A DNA stretch of 64,000 nt. Origin: Pseudomonadota bacterium. GTDB taxonomy: Bacteria; Pseudomonadota; Alphaproteobacteria; Micavibrionales; CSBR16-224. Position numbers and translations under genes: made by a program. How positions within the stretch are numbered: the stretch's first letter is position 1; each line of letters starts with the position of its first letter. Positions 32,209 to 41,445 of this stretch are shown here, one piece after another. Under the pieces are notes generated by a model. That model did not search any database, was not told where the DNA came from, and worked only from the letters and a program-made list of their open reading frames with translations. Where the stretch lies: assembly GCA_013285465.1 (NCBI GenBank), contig CP053449.1:805540-869539 (forward strand), written 5' to 3'.

Positions 32209-33084
32209 GTGATTATACCGTGGTGGGGTTTCGCCCTCTATGTCAGCGCGGGTAACGCAATCCGCTCCAATCTCAACAGTCATTACAAGGCCGATGGCGT
32301 CCGCGTTCGTTTGTGGAGCAGCCTTGTCAGCGCCGTTATTTTGTCGCCTTTTCTGTTTATCGCCCGCTGGCCGGAAAATATCGAATTTTATATCAGCCTT
32401 GCTTTGGGCTGTTTCCTTGTCAGTACGCTCAGTATCAAACTTCTTGATCTCAGCGCAAAATACGGCGGCCCGGTGGCAACGCTCAGCCGCCCGTTTCATG
32501 TTTTCTTTTCCTTCACACTCTGGGGGCTGGTGGCTTTTGACGAGACGGTGCAAATAATGTCCGATCCGAAAGTTCTGACCGGAGTGATGATTGCCTTTCT
32601 GCTCGCGACGGCATCGCAGTTTTCCCTGTATCGCAACGGTGTGGATTTGAAACATGCGCTTAAAGAGCTGCTTTTCGTGGCTGTGTGCGGGGCGATCATG
32701 TCCGTTGTCATCAAATACGGGATGATCTTTACCGAAAGCTATGAACAGGCGTTGCTCTGGGGGTGTCTGACGCAGACGGGCGTTTGTGTGATTTCCGCAA
32801 TCCGCTCAAAACTGCGCCACTCCGTCAAGGAGATTGCCGACCGTCACATTATGAAGGCAGGTCTGGTAATGGGCATTATGAATGCGGCGGTCGTTCCGGC
32901 GGTGATCCTGTCATTGCGCGAAACACCGAATCCGGCTTTTACCTCGATTATCTTTATGCTCTCGACCGTCTGGCTGATGATTTATTATAAATTCCGCGGC
33001 CTTGATGCGCGCGTCCGCCCGATGCAGATTGCTTTTCTGCTGCTCTCGGCGGTTATCCTGATTGCGGCAACGCATAAGCTTTAA
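32209..33084 (+). CDS. EamA/DMT-superfamily membrane protein
   Basis: The 291-residue protein has about ten hydrophobic helices with small charged loops, the two-repeat plan of drug/metabolite transporters: LWSSLVSAVILSPFLFIA in the first half and VMGIMNAAVVPAVILSL in the second. The start is GTG at 32209, with AAGGTGG about 9 bases upstream. The substrate is not readable. Its end overlaps the convergent autotransporter gene by 4 bases. Confidence 0.75.
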   Translation: MIIPWWGFALYVSAGNAIRSNLNSHYKADGVRVRLWSSLVSAVILSPFLFIARWPENIEFYISLALGCFLVSTLSIKLLDLSAKYGGPVATLSRPFHVFFSFTLWGLVAFDETVQIMSDPKVLTGVMIAFLLATASQFSLYRNGVDLKHALKELLFVAVCGAIMSVVIKYGMIFTESYEQALLWGCLTQTGVCVISAIRSKLRHSVKEIADRHIMKAGLVMGIMNAAVVPAVILSLRETPNPAFTSIIFMLSTVWLMIYYKFRGLDARVRPMQIAFLLLSAVILIAATHKL

Positions 33085-35963
33085 AATTTATGTGACAGCT
33101 GGAACATGCCGATTGCTTCGGCATCTGCCTGTTTGACATGGCCGGGCTGATGACGGAAGGCGGCACCGATTTTCAATCGACTGTCTTCGCCGTTCTCGCT
33201 TAAGGGTAATCCGTACCATGTCTGCAAATTCAGCTCACGCCCCGTTGCGGCCAAAGAGGCATTTTGCGCGCTCTGAAGAATATTTCCTGCGGCATCGCGC
33301 ATGGCGGGGGTTGTGATATGGGCACTTCCGCTGCTGACACGCAAAGGTTGGCTGAACAAAAACCCGAAACGGTCATGTTTATAGGCCAGATCTGCGCCGG
33401 TCACGCCGATGGAGAAACTGTCTGAGGCGACATTTTCAAACCCGCCGATCAAGGATCCTTCCGCGCCCCGCATGGAGGATAAACCATATTGATAATCGGC
33501 AATCAGCCGCAGACCGGAGCTGAGTTCATAATCAAAGCCGATACCGGCAAAACCCGTTGTGCCGCGTCCCGTGGCAAAAGCTCCCGTACCGGCCAGTCCG
33601 AACAGACCTTGCGATTCCGTCATCGCACCAGCTTGAAAACGGCTACGCAGCTTTTCACCAAGCGGCAGCCCGTATTCCGCGACAGAGGCGAAAGCGGCAC
33701 CGCTGTCTTCCGCAGATGTCACGGCACCGTAAGTGCTGCCAAGTGTGAACGTGCCGACTCCCCATGATGTGCGTCCGGCAAAGCTGATATTGTCATCATC
33801 GGCAAACAGGTTGAAATAGCTGTTGCCAAGGGCACTGTCGATCACCATATCCGCTGCGGCAATGCCATAGCTGTTGTAACCGTCAAGGCTCTGCGCGGCG
33901 GGGGCGTTATATCCGGCGGTAAAACCGTAGGCGCCTTGCGTCGATGTCAGGCGCAGATCCCGCAGCGACGGCGCAGCGTCCGTGCTTTCATTGCGGAATA
34001 ATGTCTCCGTATCCGCCGTTGTGCGGAAACCAAGTGATGTGCCTTCTCCCAGATAGACCTTGCGCGCTTTCTCGCGAGTGAAATTCAGGAAGGAGCGGCT
34101 GGCGCTGAAACTGTCATAACCGTCATGCAGATATTGTCCGAGATTTCCGGCAAACGCACGGTTATAGGAATCAAGCGTTATGACCGGTGCATCGGCCAGC
34201 GCAGCATTCAGAGTGCTGCCGAAAACAGGGGAACCGGACAGGGAAGATGAGGCCGCAGCAAATCCGGCACCGCCGACAGAGAGACCGGCAGGGATGGAAA
34301 CGGGGCCGACTGCGACAAAGGCGGCATCCAGATCAAGAACGCCCTGACCGTGGATATTGATGTCATATCCGGCAAAACCGTCATTCGCCGTTGCCAGCAG
34401 GATATCAATCGCTTCGGGTACTGTCAGACCGAGGAATTCGTCAAGCAGCAGCGCCAGCGCGCCCGATACATGCGGCGCGGCCATCGATGTTCCTGAAAAA
34501 GCCGCCAGACCGTCGAGCACGCGGTCTTCCGTGGCGGTATCATAAGGTATGGTCGAGATAATATTAACGCCGGGCGCCGCCAGACAAAAATCCTGCGCCG
34601 TGCCGCAATAATTACTAAAAGGCGCAATCGTATTGGTATTATCAACGGCAACAACGGTCAGCCAGTTGTCTTCCAGCGCGGGGAATAAAAGCGGCATACC
34701 GCTGATAGAGCCGACTTCCGGATTGTTATCATCATTTCCTGCGGCAAAAACCACGGCAGCATCGCCGACGGTGACGGCATTTTGCAAGGCTGTGGATAGC
34801 GGGCCGAAAGCCAGATTAAAAGCGGTTTGATCGGCGATATCATTAATAAAGATGCCTTCGGTATTCCAGCTGTTATTAATGATATTGGCATTGCCTGTGA
34901 GATAGGCATAGTTAATGGCATCAGCCAGATCATTCGTATCAACGGGATCGTCCTCATCCGCAAAGGCGCGCAGCGGCAGAATTTGCGAATTATAGGCAAC
35001 CCCCTGAATGCCAAGCCCGTCCCGGGTCGCCGCGATAATACCCGAAACATGGGAGCCGTGGCCCGTCAGATCGGTTGTCACCCCGCCGCCGTCAATATAA
35101 TCAACACTGCCTGCGGCGATGCGCCCGGCAAAATCGGCATGATCCGGCATGATGCCGCTATCAACAACGGCGGTAATAACGCCGGAGCCCGTACTGCGGC
35201 TATAGGCGGCATCGGCGTTGATTTGCCCCAAACCGCCGGATAAAACAAATTCCAGATCAACCGCAAAATCAGGGTCGGCGCTGCTGGTCGGAGCGGCTGC
35301 ACCGCCTGTGCTGTCACCGCTGCCGGCTGCCGCACCCAGCAGCGCGGCACTACCGCCGGCAACCAGCGCGGCACCGCCAAGGCTGAGGTAAAGTCCGCTG
35401 CTGCCGATGGCGGAGGCTTCGGCAATCGCCGATGTTGTTACGGCTGCACCCATACCCATGGTTTGCGTCAATCCGGCCGCTTCGGCAACGATGGCTTCCG
35501 CCATTTCAGGATGATAATAGCTAAGCGCTTTCACAGCTTCCAGCAGGGTTTTGTCACCTTGCGCCGCGGCTTGCGCCAGTTGCCGTTTTACCTGCGGTGA
35601 CAGCGGTTGTTGCGGCGCATAATCCCAGACCTGAAATCCGGGGCGCGGCGACACTTCGGCGGGGTTCCACTGTGTGCGCGGGTCGATTTTCGGCTGCGGG
35701 CGTGACTGCACCTGTATTTGCGGGCGCTGCTGCGGTTGATATTGAGGTTGCGGTTGCGGTTGCGGTTGGGGCTGGGGCTGATATTGCGGCGTTGCGGCGG
35801 GTTGCGGGTTGTTTATTTGCGGCAGCTTTTCCGAAACGGGAGAGCTGTAATAACTGCCGTCACCCGTAATAATCAGGGTTTGCGCTTCCGCCTCCGATGG
35901 CAAGGCGGCGCGCAATAGCAGACCGCAGGCAAGGATCGCGGTTGTTAGTTTTTTTGATGTCAT
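33081..35963 (-). CDS. Autotransporter with subtilisin-like (S8) protease passenger
   Basis: The 960-residue protein has a signal peptide (about 1-27, ending SEAEA), a Pro/Gln-rich linker (about 45-75), a Gly/Ala-rich hydrophobic stretch (about 180-220), a subtilase domain with all triad residues (Asp268 in VVDSGIMPD, His302 in TGHGSHVSG, Ser493 in FSGTSMAAPHVSG), and a C-terminal beta-barrel from about 690 that ends in Phe (QLSHKF). The start at 35963 (MTSKKLTT) is preferred; the 82 residues before it in the longer frame are not signal-like. It is divergent from the alpha-2-macroglobulin gene. Confidence 0.93.
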   Translation of the reverse strand: MTSKKLTTAILACGLLLRAALPSEAEAQTLIITGDGSYYSSPVSEKLPQINNPQPAATPQYQPQPQPQPQPQPQYQPQQRPQIQVQSRPQPKIDPRTQWNPAEVSPRPGFQVWDYAPQQPLSPQVKRQLAQAAAQGDKTLLEAVKALSYYHPEMAEAIVAEAAGLTQTMGMGAAVTTSAIAEASAIGSSGLYLSLGGAALVAGGSAALLGAAAGSGDSTGGAAAPTSSADPDFAVDLEFVLSGGLGQINADAAYSRSTGSGVITAVVDSGIMPDHADFAGRIAAGSVDYIDGGGVTTDLTGHGSHVSGIIAATRDGLGIQGVAYNSQILPLRAFADEDDPVDTNDLADAINYAYLTGNANIINNSWNTEGIFINDIADQTAFNLAFGPLSTALQNAVTVGDAAVVFAAGNDDNNPEVGSISGMPLLFPALEDNWLTVVAVDNTNTIAPFSNYCGTAQDFCLAAPGVNIISTIPYDTATEDRVLDGLAAFSGTSMAAPHVSGALALLLDEFLGLTVPEAIDILLATANDGFAGYDINIHGQGVLDLDAAFVAVGPVSIPAGLSVGGAGFAAASSSLSGSPVFGSTLNAALADAPVITLDSYNRAFAGNLGQYLHDGYDSFSASRSFLNFTREKARKVYLGEGTSLGFRTTADTETLFRNESTDAAPSLRDLRLTSTQGAYGFTAGYNAPAAQSLDGYNSYGIAAADMVIDSALGNSYFNLFADDDNISFAGRTSWGVGTFTLGSTYGAVTSAEDSGAAFASVAEYGLPLGEKLRSRFQAGAMTESQGLFGLAGTGAFATGRGTTGFAGIGFDYELSSGLRLIADYQYGLSSMRGAEGSLIGGFENVASDSFSIGVTGADLAYKHDRFGFLFSQPLRVSSGSAHITTPAMRDAAGNILQSAQNASLAATGRELNLQTWYGLPLSENGEDSRLKIGAAFRHQPGHVKQADAEAIGMFQLSHKF
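35746..35781. repeat. Hexamer tandem repeat in the autotransporter linker
   Basis: Six in-register units of GGTTGC and close variants (GGTTGG, GGCTGG, GGCTGA) encode the Gln-Pro repeats of the passenger linker. The unit is a multiple of three, so copy-number change would lengthen or shorten the linker without shifting the frame. Confidence 0.7.
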
Positions 35964-36108
35964 GGCTGCTCTTTTCCGTTCGCAAATTATATCAGGCTTT
36001 TCCAGCATAGAAAAAAACCCGCATTCCCGCAATAGAATGGGGTTACGCAAAAATAAAAAATACCGTATTGTGGAAGCCATTCTTATTGATATTTTCAGGG
36101 AATTGATC

Positions 36109-39100
36109 ATGCGTATTTGCCCCCGCCTTGTTTTTCTTTTTATTTTCGCGGTATGTTTGGTGTTTTTGCCGCGGTCCGTGCAGGCGCAGGAAATGGATGC
36201 CGCCCGCAATGCGGCGAAAAATTATTACGCGGAGCTGGTGCAGGAACATCATACGACGCGGGATACCGCAACAATCCGTCAGGATATCAGTGCGGAATTG
36301 TCACGCATCAAAGGCAAGAAAAATTACAACCATTCCCGTTTGATCGATTACGGCTATGAGCTGATCGCCAATGAAAAGACACCTTCGGTCAAGGACTGGC
36401 TGCTATTGATGGATGCCCCCCATTACGGATGGCAGCGCGGGAAGGCACAGTCATATCTGCCCGGTGCGCCGTATTTCTGGGAACCATCGAAAAATACCCT
36501 GGTGCTGATCGGCTTTAACGCACTCGCTGCGGCAAAAACAACCTCGGAAGGGGATAAAGTCTATCGTGAATTGCTGGATTATTTAAAGGAAGTGAATGAC
36601 CACCCGCAGGCAGGCAAAGGCGGTTATAAACTCTTCGCGCTGGAGGCGGAGATCGCAGGCGTCGTTGCGGAACGTGACGATATCGTGCTGCGCGCATTGG
36701 CAAAAGAACGGCAAAAAGCGCTGGACGTGCTGCTGACGCAAAAGCTGCTGGATCACGAACAAAAGAAAGAAAGCGACGTAGCGCAGCTATGCCTGCAGTT
36801 TCGTCTGCCCCTGCCTGCACGCGGCGTAACCTATGAAGATTATATCCGTGTGTCGCCATCGGCAAAAATAACGGCAATTCCGCTGGGGGAAGATAAACTG
36901 TGCCTGCGCGGGATGAGCTATGCCGCTGATTACACGGTACGGATTTTGAAAGGTCTGCCGACATCGCTGGCCATCGGCAAAAACATGACGGCAGATGACA
37001 AGCTGACCGTCAATTTCGGTGACCGCGATCCGGTTGTTCGTATGAGCAGCGGCAAATATATTCTCTCCCGTGATGTTGTCTCCGGCATTCCGGTGGAAAC
37101 CGTCAATCTTGATAAGGTCAAATTGCGTGTTGCCAAGGCGCTGACGGAACGTGCTTTGCCGCATGATGTCAATACGCTGGACCGCGAACTCTATTCCTAT
37201 AAATTCGATCAGTATTTCCGCATTGACGGCGAACCGGTCTGGGAGGGGGAAATGGATATTGCCTCTATCCCGAACAAAGCGGTCACGACATATTTTCCGG
37301 TACAGGATGTCTTGAAAAATCCCGCTCCCGGCGTTTATGCGGTGGAAGCGGAATACCGGAAGGATAACCGCCGTATTGCCGATGCACGGCAGTTTTTTGT
37401 CGTCACGGATATCGGGCTGACGACCTTGACGGCGGAAAACGGGTTTTATATTTTTGCGCGTTCCCTGAAAACGGCAAAACCGCTGGCGGGAGCGGCGGTG
37501 AAATTGATCTCGCGCAACAATACGGTGCTGGGCAAGGGCGTCACGGATCAGGACGGCAAATTCCGTTTTGACGGCGCGCTGGCAAAAGGCAAGGCAGGGC
37601 TGGAGCCGCTCTTGGCAACGGCGGTGCAGGGGAATGATTTCGCTTTGATCCGTCTGGATGTGTCCGCTTATGATTTCAGCGACCGCGGCGTTTCCGGACG
37701 CAGCTATCCGGGGCCGGTGGATGCTTTTGTCTATACGGATCGCGGCGTCTATCGTCCGGGGGAAGATGTGCAGCTGTCGCTGGTGATGCGCGATGATAAC
37801 GGTTATGCGCTGCCTGATCTGCCGGTGACGGTAAAGTTTTTCCGCCCCGACGGCATAGAGCATCTGCAAAAAACATTTGCAAAAACGACGCTGGGCGGTG
37901 CAACGCTGTCTCTTCCCTTGCCGCCGAATGCGCGGATGGGGATGTGGAGCGTCAGCACCTATGTCGATCCGTCCGGTGCCGCGGTGGGGACGGCCTCATT
38001 CCGGGTTGAGGAATATGTGCCGCCGCGCATCTCTGTGGAGCTGACGGCAAAAGATGATGTTTTTATGCAGGGTAAGAGCTATGAATTGCCGCTGCAAAGC
38101 GATTATTTATACGGCGCACCGGCGGCAGGATTAAAAATTGCGGCAGAGGCGGTGTTGCTGAAAGATGACACGCCGTTCCCGCAATTCAAGGATTACAGTT
38201 TTGGCCTTGTGCAGGATGATTATAAGCCGAAACGCTATACGTTAGCTGCCGCGGAAACGGATGAAAAAGGCGCGGCCACAGTAACGGCAGAGATCAGTGA
38301 TGCCGCTTTGGCGGATGTGAATGCGCCGCTGAAGGCACGTATCCGCGCCAGCGTTTTTGAAAAAGGCGGACGCGCCGTTTCCGCAGTTATTGACCGCCCG
38401 TTCCGCCACCGCCCTGTTTATCTGGGCATCCGCGAGGTCAAAGACGGCGGCGGTTATAACGCGCCGAAAAAATTTGAAGTGATTGCGCTGAATACGCTGG
38501 GTGAGCGTGTCGCGCTGGATGGTGTGGAATACAGGCTTGTGCGCGAAAATTACTATTACAACTGGTACAACGCGTCCGGCGGCTGGCGTTACCGCCGTCA
38601 ATATTTTGATGAAGAGCAGGAACGCAATATCATTGCCGTCTCGGCGGATAAGCCGCAGATTATCAAGACGCAACCGCTGAACGGCTGGTGGGGACACCGT
38701 CTTGAAATCCTGCACAGCAAAACAGGCACGGCGGCAAGCATCCGTTTGCAAGGCTATTGGGGCGACCGCGAGGAGGATACGCCCGATACCGTGGCGGTGG
38801 CGGCAAAAACCGGTACGGCAAAAACCGGCACGGAAACCGAAATCGCCATCAAGCCGCCCTATGCGGGTGAGGCAATCATCACGGTTGTGAATAATAAGGT
38901 ACTGTTCACGAAAAACGTGACAATCGAAGAAAAGGGCGCAACCGTGTCCGTCCCTGTAACCGAAGACTGGGGGGCAGGCGCTTATGTGCTGGTCAGTCTT
39001 GTTCGTCCGACACCCGATGCGGCGGGACAGCATGACGGCACGCGTGCCATCGGTCTGGCATGGATCGCCGCTGACAGGGCGGATAAAAAACTGGATGTCT

Positions 39101-41445
39101 CTTTCGGTATCCCTGAAAAAATCCTGCCGCGGCAGCGTTTTGCCCTGCCGGTTTTTGTGAAAGGTCTGGATAAAGGCGAGGAAGCCTATATCACGATATC
39201 CGCAGTGGATGAGGGCGTGTTGCGTCTGACGGATTTCAAAACACCCGACCCGTTCAAATTCTATTTCGGGCAGCGCCGTCTGGGGGCAATGCTGCATGAT
39301 ATTTACGGCAAGCTTCTGAAAGGCGCGGAAGGCGGCGTTGGAAAAATCCGTTCGGGCGGTGACGGGCGCGAACGCAGCGAAGCGGATGATGCTTTCCGTC
39401 CCGAAACTTATATCAAAACGGCGGCATTGTTTTCGGGAATTGTAAAACTCGGCGCGGATGGTAAGGCCGATATTGATCTGGATATTCCCGATTTTAACGG
39501 GCAGCTGCGCCTGATGGCCGTGGCATGGTCGGGGCAGAAAACAGGCAATGGCGAAGACCAGTTGATTGTGCGCGATCCGGTGATCGTGCAGGCGACATTG
39601 CCGCGTTTCCTTGCTCCGGAAGATAAAACCACTTTCAATCTGCGTCTGCACAATCTTGACGGCGCAGCGGGGGAATACCGCCTGACACTGCGCAGCAAAG
39701 GCGTGACATTCGAAGATACGGCTTTGACCCGGCTTTTCAATCTGGCGGCAGGAGAAGAAAAAACCATGGCATTGCCGCTGACGGCTTTGCCGGAAACAGG
39801 TATCGCCGCCGTCACACTGGAGCTGTCCGGGCCGGAGCAATTCTCCGTAAAAAAAGACTGGCGTTTTTCCGTGCGTCCCTATCAGATTTTGCGCACAAAT
39901 GACCTGCTGGCAAAAGTCGGTCCCGAGGGAACATGGCGCGCCCCCGACCTGACAAAGGATTACTGGCCGGGAACGATCACGGCCTCGGCTGTGATGGCAC
40001 CGCGCAATATGCTGAACATGACGGCGCTGGTTGATAGTTTGCAGCGTTACCCTTACGGATGTACCGAGCAGCTGGTTAGTTCTTCGCTGCCGCTGCTGCA
40101 TATGGATGAGCTGCATAAGAAATGGGATCTGCGCTGGCGGGATGATGCCGATCTGCTGCGTCTGCGTGCAGCGGCCTCCGTTGCGCGCGTCATCAATAAT
40201 ATGCGCGGTGACGGCAGCTTCGGTTACTGGACGGCACATGATGACAGCAATCTGTGGCTCAGCGCCTATGCAACGGAATATCTGATGGAGGCGCATGAAA
40301 ACGGGTTGAATGTTCCGGCCTCGGTTCTGGAGCGCGCACTATCCTATCTGACACGCAAAACGCAAAATCCCGATAACACGCCGGAAGGGCTTTCCGCAGC
40401 AAGCTATGCCTTCTATGTGCTGGCGAAGGCGGGGAAAAGCGATGCGGGGCAGCTGCGTTATTTCTATGACCAGAACGCGGAAAAACTGCAGCCGAACTGG
40501 TCGCTGGCAATGATCGGCGGCGCATTGGCGCGTTACGGCGAAACCTCCCGCGCGAAAGCCGCTTTTGAAAAGGCGCTGACCCGCGTTGAAGAGGAACGCA
40601 AATCACATCATTACTGGTATTACGGTTCGCGCCTGCGGAACAAGGCAGTGCTGCTGGCGCTGGCAGCGGAATATCCTGATTTGTCACTGAAGACGGATGA
40701 TCTGTTCGACAAGCTGGTCGCCGCCTATGATAAACAGACATATTTCAGCACGCAGGAACAGATATGGCTGACACGTGCGGCGATGCGCATGCCTGCTGAA
40801 AAATCGCAAAAGATCAGCTTCACTTTCGCACCGCCTTTGCAGATGGTGGAAACGGAAAAACCGCATAATGTGAAAATCGCCGAGAATGCGTCACGGATTG
40901 ACGCTTTCGAAATGACCAATATGGGTGACAGCAATATCTATCTGCGCCTCAGCCTGCTGGCCGCACCGCGTGCGACACTGCCGGAGGAGGAACAGGGCTT
41001 TAAAGTGACGCGCCGCTATTACAATATGGACGGTTCGCTCGCGCTGGAAGACGGCAAGGTCGCCAAAAACACGCTGCTGGTCGCCGTAATCGACGGCCAG
41101 CTGGGGCAGTATCAGAACCGCAGCGGCGAAAACTTGCTGGTCGATATGCTGCCTGCGGGGTTTGAGTTGGAAAATGCCGAACTGGCCGGCGGTACGGGAA
41201 CGGATGAACTCGGCTGGCTGCTCAAAAATGATAATCTGACAGAGCTGGCACATAAAGAGCTGCGGGATGACCGCTATGTCGCCTCTTTCCGTCGCGGTAG
41301 CGGGCAGGAATTTCACGCCGCCTATCTGGTGCGTGCGGTGACGCCGGGGGTTTATGCGCATCCGGCGGTGTATGTCGAGGATATGTATCACCCCGGCCTG
41401 TATGGACGCGGCGCGGCAGCAACGGTGACCATTACCGATGAGTAG
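36109..41445 (+). CDS. Alpha-2-macroglobulin family protein (YfhM-like)
   Basis: Bacterial alpha-2-macroglobulins trap proteases in the periplasm or at the membrane. The 1778-residue protein has a signal peptide (about 1-26, ending SVQA; no lipobox Cys), repeated macroglobulin domains including PVDAFVYTDRGVYRPGEDVQ, the VQATLPRFLAPEDK block and the thioester motif YGCTEQ with Cys1318. The family thioester is therefore intact. The ATG at 36109 follows AGGGA and begins the signal peptide; the upstream in-frame extension is spurious. It overlaps pbpC by 8 bases, the usual partner. Confidence 0.95.
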   Translation: MRICPRLVFLFIFAVCLVFLPRSVQAQEMDAARNAAKNYYAELVQEHHTTRDTATIRQDISAELSRIKGKKNYNHSRLIDYGYELIANEKTPSVKDWLLLMDAPHYGWQRGKAQSYLPGAPYFWEPSKNTLVLIGFNALAAAKTTSEGDKVYRELLDYLKEVNDHPQAGKGGYKLFALEAEIAGVVAERDDIVLRALAKERQKALDVLLTQKLLDHEQKKESDVAQLCLQFRLPLPARGVTYEDYIRVSPSAKITAIPLGEDKLCLRGMSYAADYTVRILKGLPTSLAIGKNMTADDKLTVNFGDRDPVVRMSSGKYILSRDVVSGIPVETVNLDKVKLRVAKALTERALPHDVNTLDRELYSYKFDQYFRIDGEPVWEGEMDIASIPNKAVTTYFPVQDVLKNPAPGVYAVEAEYRKDNRRIADARQFFVVTDIGLTTLTAENGFYIFARSLKTAKPLAGAAVKLISRNNTVLGKGVTDQDGKFRFDGALAKGKAGLEPLLATAVQGNDFALIRLDVSAYDFSDRGVSGRSYPGPVDAFVYTDRGVYRPGEDVQLSLVMRDDNGYALPDLPVTVKFFRPDGIEHLQKTFAKTTLGGATLSLPLPPNARMGMWSVSTYVDPSGAAVGTASFRVEEYVPPRISVELTAKDDVFMQGKSYELPLQSDYLYGAPAAGLKIAAEAVLLKDDTPFPQFKDYSFGLVQDDYKPKRYTLAAAETDEKGAATVTAEISDAALADVNAPLKARIRASVFEKGGRAVSAVIDRPFRHRPVYLGIREVKDGGGYNAPKKFEVIALNTLGERVALDGVEYRLVRENYYYNWYNASGGWRYRRQYFDEEQERNIIAVSADKPQIIKTQPLNGWWGHRLEILHSKTGTAASIRLQGYWGDREEDTPDTVAVAAKTGTAKTGTETEIAIKPPYAGEAIITVVNNKVLFTKNVTIEEKGATVSVPVTEDWGAGAYVLVSLVRPTPDAAGQHDGTRAIGLAWIAADRADKKLDVSFGIPEKILPRQRFALPVFVKGLDKGEEAYITISAVDEGVLRLTDFKTPDPFKFYFGQRRLGAMLHDIYGKLLKGAEGGVGKIRSGGDGRERSEADDAFRPETYIKTAALFSGIVKLGADGKADIDLDIPDFNGQLRLMAVAWSGQKTGNGEDQLIVRDPVIVQATLPRFLAPEDKTTFNLRLHNLDGAAGEYRLTLRSKGVTFEDTALTRLFNLAAGEEKTMALPLTALPETGIAAVTLELSGPEQFSVKKDWRFSVRPYQILRTNDLLAKVGPEGTWRAPDLTKDYWPGTITASAVMAPRNMLNMTALVDSLQRYPYGCTEQLVSSSLPLLHMDELHKKWDLRWRDDADLLRLRAAASVARVINNMRGDGSFGYWTAHDDSNLWLSAYATEYLMEAHENGLNVPASVLERALSYLTRKTQNPDNTPEGLSAASYAFYVLAKAGKSDAGQLRYFYDQNAEKLQPNWSLAMIGGALARYGETSRAKAAFEKALTRVEEERKSHHYWYYGSRLRNKAVLLALAAEYPDLSLKTDDLFDKLVAAYDKQTYFSTQEQIWLTRAAMRMPAEKSQKISFTFAPPLQMVETEKPHNVKIAENASRIDAFEMTNMGDSNIYLRLSLLAAPRATLPEEEQGFKVTRRYYNMDGSLALEDGKVAKNTLLVAVIDGQLGQYQNRSGENLLVDMLPAGFELENAELAGGTGTDELGWLLKNDNLTELAHKELRDDRYVASFRRGSGQEFHAAYLVRAVTPGVYAHPAVYVEDMYHPGLYGRGAAATVTITDE

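Noticed and set aside
38242-40296. Long minus-strand open frame within the alpha-2-macroglobulin gene
   Set aside because: It is antisense to a clearly coding gene with an intact thioester motif and shows no motif or signal of its own.
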